From assembly GCF_000158175.1 (NCBI RefSeq), contig NZ_DS999411.1:481009-545008 (forward strand): DNA of 64,000 nt, in the 5' to 3' direction. The notes beneath the pieces were generated by a model that did not search any database, was not told the DNA's origin, and saw only the letters and a program-made list of their open reading frames with translations. This stretch comes from Luminiphilus syltensis NOR5-1B. Lineage in GTDB: Bacteria; Pseudomonadota; Gammaproteobacteria; Pseudomonadales; Halieaceae. Position 1 is the first letter of the stretch; the number at the start of each line of letters is the position of its first letter. Below are positions 1-12,046 of the stretch, piece by piece. A program made the position numbers and the translations under genes.

Positions 1-2293
<2,293 letters not shown>

Positions 2294-2294
<1 letters not shown>

Positions 2295-2800
2295 TGATGC
2301 GCCGGCGATTAAGTCAGGTCGTGGTCCTGCTCGCAGTCTTCACCCTGGCGGGATGTGGCTTTTATTTGCGCGGATCAGGTGGCGGTAACAGCGACAGCCT
2401 GTCGGGACTTACCTTATCCGTGGTCAGTGCAGAGCCCAGTAGCGAATTAACCGCTGCTGTGCTGCGACAGCTGCGCCTGGCCGGTGCCGAGGTGGTCGAC
2501 CTCGGCGAAGCTGAGCTCCGGCTGAAACTGGCTCCCGAGGTCTTCCAGCGGCGCAATATCTCCCTCACAGCCCAGGCCCGTGCCGCCGAAGTGGAGTTAA
2601 CGATAGCGACCCGATTCGACCTGCTGCGAGCCGATGAGCCGCTGGTCACCGCCGCCGACGCTACCGTGGTTCGCCAGATGCTCAATGATCCCGAAAACGT
2701 GGTCGGCAAGGTGGAAGAACTGCGTCTGCTGCGCGCAGAAATGCGCCAGGATCTCGCCGGACAGATTGTGCGTCGCACCGCCTACAGCCTCGCCAACTGA
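2294..2800 (+). CDS. lptE: LPS-assembly outer-membrane lipoprotein LptE
   Basis: LptE is the plug of the LptD barrel that inserts lipopolysaccharide into the outer membrane. The 168-residue product starts with a lipoprotein signal: basic MMRRR, a hydrophobic stretch and the lipobox LAGC at about residues 18-21, followed by GFYLRG, which is typical of LptE/RlpB. A second ATG immediately follows the first, so the start could be one codon later. It sits between leuS and holA as in E. coli and Pseudomonas and overlaps each by one base. The call rests on lipobox, size and position, since the family is weakly conserved. The tail (QIVRRTAYSL) also fits. Confidence 0.93.
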
Positions 2801-3831
2801 TGCAAGTCAAGCCCGAGCAACTCAGCCGACAACTGGATGCTGGTCTTGCCCGCTGCTACCTCGTTACCGGCGATGAACCCCTACTGGTTCAGGAGAGTGC
2901 CGACGCCATTCGCGCCGCTGCTCGTGCTGCAGGTTGCGACGAGCGCGAACGTATCGACACCACAACACCTGCGGGCTGGCAGGATCTGCTGCAATCGGGT
3001 GGCGCCTTGTCACTGTTTGCCCAACGAAAGTTGGTTGAAGTTCATGTGCCCAGCGGCAAACCGGGCACCGAGGGCAGCAAGGCGCTGCAGGCCTACCTCG
3101 ATAGGGAGGGCGATGATGTCCTGCTGATTATCGCCGGTAAAATCGACAAGTCGTCGCGGCGCGGCAAGTGGTTTAACGCTCTCGACCAGGCCGGCGTGGT
3201 GGTTACTGTCTGGCCCGTCAGCCCGCAGGAAATGCCGCGCTGGCTGCAGGGTCGCCTGCAACAGGCGGGATTGCGTGCGGATCGCGAGGCGTTGCAGCTG
3301 CTCAGTGAACGGGTAGAGGGCAATCTCCTCGCGGCGATGCAGGAGGTCGAAAAGCTGAAGCTGCTCGCGGACAGTAACGACATTACCGCGCAAACGGTGA
3401 TCGAATGCGTGTTCGATAATGCGAGGTACAGCGTTTTTGGTCTTATCGACAAAGCGCTGGCCGGGGATGCACGGGGCGCACTGCGCACGCTGCGCGGCCT
3501 GCGCGCCGAAGCCACGGCGCCGCCGGTACTGCTGTGGGCGATTAATCGAGAGGTCAAGCTGCTCGCGGAGATTACCGATGATATCGCCCGGGGTACAGCG
3601 GCCCATTCAGCAATGAATCAACGCGGGGTTTGGCGAAACCGCACCGCGCTGGTGCAACAGGGGCTCGACCGGCATACCCCATCCAGCATCGCCGAGCTCC
3701 AGTCAGGGTGCTTTGCCGTTGATGCCAGCACCAAGGGCTTCGGACCGGGCGATCCGTGGGATCACCTCGAAACCGTCATCGTTCAACTGGCGCTGGGTGA
3801 TTCATCGAGTAACTCGCGTCGTCGGGCGTAA
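2800..3831 (+). CDS. holA: DNA polymerase III delta subunit
   Basis: The delta subunit opens the beta clamp within the clamp-loader complex. The 343-residue product has the family length and typical motifs: YLVTGDEPLLVQESADAIR near the N terminus and the later helical region with LLSERVEGNLLAAMQEVEKL. The start codon shares its A with the lptE stop (TGATG). The last 49 bases overlap the 3' end of the convergent MFS gene, so the two transcripts would be complementary there. Likely transcribed with leuS and lptE. Confidence 0.96.
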   Translation: MQVKPEQLSRQLDAGLARCYLVTGDEPLLVQESADAIRAAARAAGCDERERIDTTTPAGWQDLLQSGGALSLFAQRKLVEVHVPSGKPGTEGSKALQAYLDREGDDVLLIIAGKIDKSSRRGKWFNALDQAGVVVTVWPVSPQEMPRWLQGRLQQAGLRADREALQLLSERVEGNLLAAMQEVEKLKLLADSNDITAQTVIECVFDNARYSVFGLIDKALAGDARGALRTLRGLRAEATAPPVLLWAINREVKLLAEITDDIARGTAAHSAMNQRGVWRNRTALVQQGLDRHTPSSIAELQSGCFAVDASTKGFGPGDPWDHLETVIVQLALGDSSSNSRRRA

Positions 3832-5021
3832 AGCAACGACACCAGCAGCACGCCCAGCCCTCCGGTAATGGTCAGCACACCAATAAACCCCAACCAGTCG
3901 GCAAGGGCGCCGATGACAAACGTTCCCGCGGCCGGTGCCACCATCGCCACCACGGCCCACAGGCTCAACACGCGCCCCCGGTAGTCCTCTTCCACCGATA
4001 AATGCGTCAGGGTTTGCGCGCCGGTGCCACACATGGTGGTCGTCAGCGCCAGTATCGATACGGCGACACATAAGCCCCACAGGGAGGCGGCGAGTCGCAA
4101 ACCGACCAGCACCAATGCGCCGATAATCAATGCCACCGCGATAAGCAATAGCAGTCGCTTCAACTGCGCCCGCTGTCGGCTGACAATAAGCCCGCCGACA
4201 ATGGACCCGGCACCGGCAAAGGCGGTCAGTACCGCAAGATCACCGGAGTCACCGGCGATGAGCTGGCCCGACACCGCCGGCAGCAATTCGATAACCGTTC
4301 GGCCCAGCAGACCGTTAACAACGGTAAAGGCGAAAATCAGCCGCAGGCCCGGGTGGGTGTAAACGTAGGCAAGCCCCGCACGGAACTGCTGCAAAAAGGG
4401 CTCTCTCGGCTTGGGTTCGCGGCCGCCGATACCGCTTAATGTCGATAAAATGAGAAGCGAGACGGTGAACATGAGTGCGGCAAGCAGGTAGGCCTCGGCA
4501 CTACCCGAGATACTGAGCACCCAGGCACCGATGGCCGGACCGACAATACGCGCGCTGTTGAAGGTCATCGCCGAAAGCCCGACGGCGCTGGGTAAGGCAT
4601 CGCGGCCCACCAGCAGCGGTATCAGCGCCAGTCGCATGGGCGTGTGGCCCGACAGCCCCACCCCCATTGCCAGCGCCAGTATCAGCAGGGTTGTCAGCGA
4701 ATACAGCCCGTAAATCATGGCAAGTCCGCCGATCAGCGCAATGGTGGCGTGAAAAACCATCGAAATAATCAAGCCAAACCGCGGGTTTACCCGGTCAGCG
4801 AGAATCCCGAACACCGGCGACAGCACCAGGGCAGGCGCCAGCATGAGACCGGCAACTACGCCAACCCAGGCGGCGGAATGGGTGAGCTCCCAGGCGCTCC
4901 AGCCAAACAGAAAGCGCAACATCCAGCTGCCAAGGCTGGAAAAAATGCTGGCCGGGAAGTAGCGCCGGAAGCGCACCTCTGCCAGTGCCGAATGATGCAC
5001 ATGTCTACTTTCGCGACACAC
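3783..5021 (-). CDS. Major facilitator superfamily exporter
   Basis: A 412-residue, strongly hydrophobic protein with about 12 membrane segments and the MFS loop motif after helix 2 (GILADRVNPRFG). It resembles the EntS/DUF894-like group of exporters (PASIFSSLGSWMLRFLFGWSAWELT at the N terminus matches its usual first helix). The substrate cannot be read from sequence. The frame opens with GTG at 5021; an in-frame GTG at about 5000, preceded by GAAAG, is an equally good start. It is divergent from imuA, and the LexA box at 5058-5077 lies just upstream of both, so SOS control of this exporter is possible but unproven. Its 3' end overlaps holA by 49 bases. Confidence 0.82.
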   Translation of the reverse strand: MCRESRHVHHSALAEVRFRRYFPASIFSSLGSWMLRFLFGWSAWELTHSAAWVGVVAGLMLAPALVLSPVFGILADRVNPRFGLIISMVFHATIALIGGLAMIYGLYSLTTLLILALAMGVGLSGHTPMRLALIPLLVGRDALPSAVGLSAMTFNSARIVGPAIGAWVLSISGSAEAYLLAALMFTVSLLILSTLSGIGGREPKPREPFLQQFRAGLAYVYTHPGLRLIFAFTVVNGLLGRTVIELLPAVSGQLIAGDSGDLAVLTAFAGAGSIVGGLIVSRQRAQLKRLLLLIAVALIIGALVLVGLRLAASLWGLCVAVSILALTTTMCGTGAQTLTHLSVEEDYRGRVLSLWAVVAMVAPAAGTFVIGALADWLGFIGVLTITGGLGVLLVSLLYARRRELLDESPSAS

Positions 5022-5057
5022 CCAAAAGGCCCCACTTGATTTTCAGCGAACAGTTGA

Positions 5058-5077
5058 TACTGTGTTTTTATACAGTA
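5058..5077. promoter_or_regulatory. LexA operator between MFS gene and imuA
   Basis: The site is TACTGT, eight bases (GTTTTTAT), then ACAGTA. This is a perfect match to the gammaproteobacterial LexA core CTGT-N8-ACAG with the preferred TA flanks. A TTGATT 16 bases upstream of TACTGT could serve as a -35, which would place the operator over the -10 of a rightward promoter for imuA (start 5135). It is also about 40 bases upstream of the leftward MFS gene. Confidence 0.9.
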
Positions 5078-5134
5078 ATTAATCAAACCACCGTGTGGAT
5101 AAAAAACCACCGCCAACAGTTACCGGAGACCATC

Positions 5135-5866
5135 ATGAACGATCCCCTCGAACACATCATAAGCCGTTCCGATACCTGGCGTGGATTCAGTGCCAATCAG
5201 GGTGCAACACTGCACCGCATTCCCACACCCGCCAACAGTGACTGGCACGGCACCGATAGCGTGCCTACGGGTTATACGTCCCTCGATAACGCCATCCAGC
5301 TGGGAGGCTGGCCGCAGCGCGGCAGCATCGAAGTCTTAAGCGATAGCTGCGGCATGGGCTCGATGGGCCTGTTCATGCCCACCATGGAAAAACTCAGCGA
5401 ACAGGGTCGCTGGCAGGCCTTTATCGCTCCACCTTATACCCCTTATGCGCCATTACTGGCAGCCCGCGGTATCGATACCCGCCAGATACTGATGGTACAC
5501 CCCCGCAATCGCGAAGAGCTGTTATGGGCCACCGAACAGGCACTGCGCAGCACTACCTGCAGCGCTGTCTTCAGTTGGCTCGGCGCCACCGCTTTCCGCT
5601 ATAGCGAATTGCGTAAACTACAACTCGCGGCAGCGGAGAACGACACCCTGTCGGTACTGTTTCGGGCGACTTCTTTTATGGATAGCCACACCCCCGCCAG
5701 TCTGCGCCTGGTCATGAAGGCCTATCGCAGTGTTGAAATCCTCAAGCAGCGCGGCGGCAGGAAGGGCGTTACGGTGGACATCCCGGCAACCGATGATGTC
5801 CCCGGACAGCCCCAGTTATGGGAACTGCCAATGACCTCAGACCCCAGGGCCACCACCAGCGCCTAG
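5135..5866 (+). CDS. imuA: ImuA, SOS mutagenesis accessory protein (RecA/SulA-like)
   Basis: ImuA works with ImuB and DnaE2 in error-prone translesion synthesis induced by DNA damage. The ATG at 5135 is preferred over upstream in-frame codons because it has a Shine-Dalgarno (GGAG, 5125-5128) and gives a normal 243-residue protein starting MNDPLEHIISRSD. The family signature VPTGYTSLDNAIQLGGWPQRGSIEVL near residues 45-70 is clear (RecA-fold N-terminal part; usually G-W-P-x-G). The C-terminal KxxGGRKGVTVDIP region also fits. Unlike the common imuA-imuB-dnaE2 operon, imuB is 3.5 kb and dnaE2 6 kb downstream, each with its own operator. Confidence 0.9.
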   Translation: MNDPLEHIISRSDTWRGFSANQGATLHRIPTPANSDWHGTDSVPTGYTSLDNAIQLGGWPQRGSIEVLSDSCGMGSMGLFMPTMEKLSEQGRWQAFIAPPYTPYAPLLAARGIDTRQILMVHPRNREELLWATEQALRSTTCSAVFSWLGATAFRYSELRKLQLAAAENDTLSVLFRATSFMDSHTPASLRLVMKAYRSVEILKQRGGRKGVTVDIPATDDVPGQPQLWELPMTSDPRATTSA

Positions 5867-5975
5867 GGGCTCTCAATCACACGTACACACGTATTAGCGC
5901 TATTAACATAGCGCGGGGTCTGTGACGGCGCTATGCTAGGAGAACAGGATATCGAATCAATAGCAGGAGCCGCCC

Positions 5976-6413
5976 GTGCAAGCATTACCCCATCACTACA
6001 CTGTCACCGCCAACGCCGACAGTGCCAACAGCAACATCGCCATCAGCAGCGCTGGTGTCGTCGACATTACGACCGATGCGCCTGCTGAGTTTGGCGGACC
6101 GGGTGATTGCTGGTCTCCGGAAGGGCTGTTGATCGCCGCCATCGCCGACTGCTTCAGCCTGACCTTTCGCGCCATCGCCGGGGCTTCCAAGCTCGAGTGG
6201 CAAACCTTGTCCTGCGAAGCCACCGGCACCCTCGACAAGGTCGATCGTGTTTCTCGTTTTACCGAGGTCGCCCTCAACGTCACCCTGCAATTACCCGCCG
6301 GCCCCGATGAAGATAAAGTCGTTCGGCTGTTACACAAAGCCGAGGAAAACTGTCTGATCACCAACTCAATGACGGCGACCATCGAGCTCAGCTGCGACAT
6401 CAACTTCGTCTGA
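5976..6413 (+). CDS. OsmC/Ohr-family peroxide-detoxifying protein
   Basis: A 145-residue protein with the OsmC fold signature, including PEGLLIAAIADCFSLTFRAIA with the first reactive Cys and ENCLITNSMTATIEL with the second. These cysteines reduce organic or lipid hydroperoxides in the cytoplasm in characterised members. The start is GTG at 5976, with CAGGAG at 5964-5969 as ribosome-binding site. It lies between imuA and the small membrane protein gene at 6424 and just upstream of katG, so it belongs to an oxidative-stress cluster inserted into the SOS set. Which peroxide it uses is unknown. Confidence 0.88.
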   Translation: MQALPHHYTVTANADSANSNIAISSAGVVDITTDAPAEFGGPGDCWSPEGLLIAAIADCFSLTFRAIAGASKLEWQTLSCEATGTLDKVDRVSRFTEVALNVTLQLPAGPDEDKVVRLLHKAEENCLITNSMTATIELSCDINFV

Positions 6414-6423
6414 ACCCGGCGTC

Positions 6424-6636
6424 GTGGATCTCGACCTCTGGCTCAGCGAATGGGGAGTGACGCTGGGCGTCGGTGCGCTAATGGCTTTTATGGCCTTTAT
6501 CGTCTGGGATCTTGCGCACAAAAGTAATGCCGGCAAGTTCGGCACCTTCATTCTCTACGTCGCTCTCGCCCTCGGTGTGTTCGGTCTGCTGATCAAGGTA
6601 GCCATCAAATACCTGCTGGAACGGGGCATGTCTTAA
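6424..6636 (+). CDS. Small two-helix membrane protein, DUF2788-like
   Basis: A 70-residue protein with two predicted membrane helices (roughly residues 10-30 and 40-62) separated by a short charged loop (DLAHKSNAGKFGT). Length and pattern resemble the DUF2788 family of unknown function. The GTG start lies 10 bases after the OsmC stop, which suggests cotranscription with it. No catalytic residue is apparent. Confidence 0.75.
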   Translation: MDLDLWLSEWGVTLGVGALMAFMAFIVWDLAHKSNAGKFGTFILYVALALGVFGLLIKVAIKYLLERGMS

Positions 6637-6677
6637 CCCGCCATTAATCGGATTTATCGATCGAATTTTGCATTTAA

Positions 6678-9029
<2,352 letters not shown>

Positions 9030-9053
9030 TCGCTGAGCCAAGCCAAGACTCGT

Positions 9054-9081
9054 AAAAGCCCGCCTTATGGCGGGCTTTTTT
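9054..9081 (+). terminator. Intrinsic terminator after katG
   Basis: A perfect 8-bp stem, AGCCCGCC (9057-9064) with GGCGGGCT (9069-9076), has a TTAT loop and runs into TTTTTT. It ends the katG transcript and isolates it from imuB. Confidence 0.93.
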
Positions 9082-9342
9082 ATGGGTAATCGCGGATTCA
9101 GGGATCGTCCACCTCTTCGTAGAGGCCTCGCGTATGACTTCATTCCTGGCCCGGGCGGCTCAGCCCCGGATTACGCGAGCAGCTCAAAGGATGACCGGCT
9201 GCCTCACCGACATCAAGACAACAGTCTGGTTGTCAGCAGCTGTCTTCCAGAGCAATGATTGAGATACCGCAAAGGCCTTGACCCTGCTAACACGCAACGC
9301 AACCTTTGTTATTGTCGCCAATCGCCCACGTCAGCTTGGCAC
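9082..9342. other. Non-coding stretch between katG terminator and imuB promoter
   Basis: No convincing gene here. A 63-codon open frame (9067-9258) overlaps the terminator, has no ribosome-binding site and encodes a sequence without recognisable features. I see no repeat or RNA gene. Confidence 0.5.
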
Positions 9343-9356
9343 TTGCTGCCGTGCCT

Positions 9357-9394
9357 CATATCAAATACTGTACAAATAAACAGTATTTGATATG
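9357..9394. promoter_or_regulatory. LexA operator of imuB inside a 15-bp-arm perfect palindrome
   Basis: The LexA core TACTGT-ACAAATAA-ACAGTA occupies 9366-9385. The symmetry continues outward: 9357-9371 (CATATCAAATACTGT) is the exact reverse complement of 9380-9394. TTGCTG at 9343-9348 is 17 bases upstream of TACTGT, so a TTGCTG-17-TACTGT promoter would be covered by LexA. The imuB ATG at 9397 begins two bases after the palindrome. Confidence 0.92.
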
Positions 9395-9396
9395 TC

Positions 9397-10821
9397 ATGG
9401 CGCTTTGGCTCTGTCTTCGATTCACCCACCTCCCCCTGGAATGCCTGTCGCAGGATCAGGAACAACCCGTCGTGGTATTCGATCGGGAGCGCGTCATTTG
9501 CGCCAATGATCCGGCACTCGAACGGGGGGTACGTCCGCAACAAAATACAGCCACAGTACGATCCCTTCTGAACGAAGAGCAGGGGCACCTGCTGGAGCGT
9601 GACACCACCGCCGAAGCCACAATGCTGAAGCAGCTCCTGGCCTGGGGTTACGGCATAACCCCGACCCTGATGATCTATCGCGATGATTGCCTGCTGCTCG
9701 AAATCGGCGGCTCATTAACCCTGTTCCACGGGCTCGACACGCTACTCGATCTTATTCGGCAGGCGCTTCTCCAGCGGCAGGTCAGCTGTGCCATGGCAAT
9801 TGCGGAAACCCAACCGGGTGCCTGGCTGTTGACTCACGCCGAGCCAACACTCGCCCTCGATTGTCGGCGGCCACTGAATGAACGCATTGGCGTGCTTCCA
9901 ATCGCCCTCATACCTGATTTTACCCATCAGATAACCGGCTTTGAACGGGCGGGCATTCGCTACTTCAGCGAATTACTGGCCCTACCTGCGGCGGCGCTGG
10001 GGCGCCGTGGTGGCGAGGAGCTGCTGCGCTGGCTCGATCAGCTCACGGGCAGGCGTGAAATACCACCGGTTGACCACCAGCCACCCAGCACGTTCCGCGA
10101 TGCCCTCTGGTTTGGTTTTGAAGTCCGGCAACAGCAGGAGCTGCACCCGGCGCTCAAGACGCTGCTGCAGGGGTTTTGCCGCTTTCTGACCCATACCCAG
10201 CTGGACACTCAGACTGTCGACTGGCAGCTACTGCGTATGAGCGGTGATGCACAGACGCTGACCGTACGTAGCAGCGAAGCCCACGCCCGGTGGGAAACCT
10301 GGTTTGAACTGTCCTGCCTGCGCCTGGACCAATTGACGATCGCCCGCGATATCGAGGGCGTGGCCCTCGCCGTCGATCACCTGCAACCGAATCAGCCACT
10401 CGCCAGCGACCTGTTCAACAATGCCCGCAATGAAGAACCGCTCAATAACCTGACTGACCGCTTACGCGGCCGCCTGGGATTGCGTGCCGTCACGCGGATT
10501 GCCATGCGCGACGCCCATTTACCCGAGCACTGTCTTTATCAGGGCACCCCGGCACCGGCGCCAATGCCTGCCATTAACGGCCAGGCCCAGCGCCCCTTTT
10601 GGCTGCTGCCTGAACCCCAGCCGTTGCGGCTGGAGCAGGGAAGAGTCCACTGGAATGGCCCGCTCGAGTTGGTTCACGGGCCCGAACGCATCGAGGATAA
10701 CTGGTGGGCAAATCCGGCCAGCCGCGACTACTTTATTGCCCGGGGCCATGATGGCCAGCGACTGTGGATTTACCAGGATCGACACCACCAGCGCTGGTTT
10801 TTGCATGGCTTTTTCCACTGA
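9397..10821 (+). CDS. imuB: ImuB, Y-family polymerase-like mutasome hub
   Basis: ImuB is a catalytically inactive Y-family polymerase relative that recruits DnaE2 and the beta clamp to lesions. The 474-residue product begins MALWLCLRFTHLPLE, the usual ImuB N terminus, and ends with the characteristic RPFWLLPEPQPL-type segment and a short WIYQD..HQRWFLHGFF tail. The start at 9397 is fixed by this N-terminal match. No good Shine-Dalgarno precedes it, because the LexA palindrome occupies that space, so the mRNA may have a very short leader. QPLASDLF at about residues 337-344 could be a clamp-binding element; I cannot confirm it. It is separated from imuA by osmC, the small membrane gene and katG. 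Confidence 0.9.
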   Translation: MALWLCLRFTHLPLECLSQDQEQPVVVFDRERVICANDPALERGVRPQQNTATVRSLLNEEQGHLLERDTTAEATMLKQLLAWGYGITPTLMIYRDDCLLLEIGGSLTLFHGLDTLLDLIRQALLQRQVSCAMAIAETQPGAWLLTHAEPTLALDCRRPLNERIGVLPIALIPDFTHQITGFERAGIRYFSELLALPAAALGRRGGEELLRWLDQLTGRREIPPVDHQPPSTFRDALWFGFEVRQQQELHPALKTLLQGFCRFLTHTQLDTQTVDWQLLRMSGDAQTLTVRSSEAHARWETWFELSCLRLDQLTIARDIEGVALAVDHLQPNQPLASDLFNNARNEEPLNNLTDRLRGRLGLRAVTRIAMRDAHLPEHCLYQGTPAPAPMPAINGQAQRPFWLLPEPQPLRLEQGRVHWNGPLELVHGPERIEDNWWANPASRDYFIARGHDGQRLWIYQDRHHQRWFLHGFFH

Positions 10822-11047
10822 TCTTGAGAGCGGCTTGGCAGTACATCGGGTAACTGTCTGTTTTCTGTACAAAATTCACGGCGCACCGACTCGACAGAAA
10901 ATGACAGTTTTGTTACAGTATTGTTTCAGGTTGGTTACACACCTGAGCGGGATTTTTACCCGACCCATGAGAAGGCACTCCTCAGTGACTGTCCGCCTTC
11001 ACCGCTGCGAAGCGATTGATGCGCCGTGAGGCGCAGGGAGAATAGCA

Positions 11048-11395
11048 ATGAATCGTATTAAAACCATTACCAGCACTCTGATCGCCGGCAGTCTCGCACT
11101 CGCAAGCCACGTCGCCTCAGCGGATATTTCGCAGGAATGTATCCTCAAGGGTCGCGTTGATCAGAGCCGCAGTACCGATGCAGGCCAGGAAGTTCGTGTG
11201 ACGTTCCACCGCGCTGAGCACGGTGATCAGGCACGCTGCCGCATCAACAAGGGCAACACCAAAAACCGCGTCCAGTTCAAGGCACGCCCGGAAGACAAGC
11301 TTCAGGAATTACCCGACGGTGCCGCGGTTGAGTACCGTTATATCGAAAGAAACAACGGCCAGGGGCAATGGCAGCGGCTCAATACCCAGACCTGA
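11048..11395 (+). CDS. Small secreted protein of unknown function
   Basis: A 115-residue protein with a Sec signal (MNRIK, hydrophobic stretch, cleavage near VASA-DIS at about residue 26) and a small mature part of about 90 residues. The mature part contains two cysteines (EC at about 31 and RCR at about 59), many Lys/Arg and Gln residues and no membrane helix. AGGGAGAAT at about 11035-11043 gives a good ribosome-binding site for the ATG. I do not recognise the family. It lies between imuB and the convergent lipocalin gene. The 226-base region upstream contains no further gene; it has a half LexA-like GTTACAGTA but no complete operator. Confidence 0.7.
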   Translation: MNRIKTITSTLIAGSLALASHVASADISQECILKGRVDQSRSTDAGQEVRVTFHRAEHGDQARCRINKGNTKNRVQFKARPEDKLQELPDGAAVEYRYIERNNGQGQWQRLNTQT

Positions 11396-11431
11396 TTGCC
11401 ACTGATCGAAGCTACGTTCTTCACAACTGAT

Positions 11432-12004
11432 TCAACGCGCTGCTGAGGCTTCTATGCCCGGCGGCGTTTCGTCTGGAAGCTGCGTTTCGGGCCAGATCAG
11501 TTCATCGGTGGAAAAGCCCAGCTCGCCGAGGCGTCGCTCAAAGCGCTGCTTAATCTCATCACTCACCTGCGGCGTTCGCGCGAGAAGCCAGGCGTAGCTG
11601 GTGTTATAGCCCGAAATAAACGCGTAGTCGTACTCCTCCCCCAATTCAAAGACGACGTAACTGCCAAAAAAAGGGCCAAAGAAAGAGACCTTGAGATGTG
11701 CCACCGTCGGATTATCGACAAATTGAGCGCGTCCTTCGGCCTCCTTCCAGCTTTCGGATTCCGCATCGAAACCACGATTGATAACACGGATCTCGCCATT
11801 GTCCTTGAGGCTGTAACTGGCCGTTACCGCAGATAGTCCGCGCTCAAAACTGTGGTCGAGTCGCGCTATCTCATGCCAGGTACCGAGATAGCGCGATTGC
11901 TCGAAGCCGGTAACCGGCTGGATACCCTCTGGCATCCCGGTACAGCCAATCAGAACCAGCCCCAACAGCACAGCCCATAGCGGCCTCATTCTCTTCCCTA
12001 TCAC
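11432..12004 (-). CDS. blc: Lipocalin-family outer-membrane lipoprotein (Blc-like)
   Basis: The 190-residue product has a lipoprotein signal with lipobox LIGC at about residues 18-21. The lipocalin fold signature follows, with GxW in YLGTWHEIARLDHSFERG at about residues 40-57. The usual internal beta-strand motif (NPTVAHLKVSFFGPFFGSYVVFEL) and the C-terminal ARTPQ segment are also visible. Bacterial lipocalins bind lipids or lysophospholipids under envelope stress. The ATG at 12004 is only 42 bases from the divergent dnaE2 start, and a LexA box lies between them. A second in-frame ATG is at 11989. SOS control of this gene is plausible from position alone. Confidence 0.88.
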   Translation of the reverse strand: MIGKRMRPLWAVLLGLVLIGCTGMPEGIQPVTGFEQSRYLGTWHEIARLDHSFERGLSAVTASYSLKDNGEIRVINRGFDAESESWKEAEGRAQFVDNPTVAHLKVSFFGPFFGSYVVFELGEEYDYAFISGYNTSYAWLLARTPQVSDEIKQRFERRLGELGFSTDELIWPETQLPDETPPGIEASAAR

Positions 12005-12017
12005 GATAACTCCTATA

Positions 12018-12037
12018 TACTGTATAAATTTACAGTA
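12018..12037. promoter_or_regulatory. LexA operator between lipocalin gene and dnaE2
   Basis: The site is TACTGT, ATAAATTT, ACAGTA, a perfect CTGT-N8-ACAG with TA flanks. It sits in a 42-base divergent gap, 13 bases from the lipocalin ATG and 9 from the dnaE2 GTG. Any promoter in this gap must overlap it, so LexA could block both genes. Confidence 0.92.
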
Positions 12038-12046
12038 TTCTTAATT

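Noticed and set aside
9067-9258. 63-codon frame after katG
   Set aside because: Overlaps the terminator, lacks a ribosome-binding site and shows no protein-like features.
10850-10930. LexA-like CTGT and ACAG words upstream of the secreted protein gene
   Set aside because: Several half-sites occur, but none is paired as CTGT-N8-ACAG.
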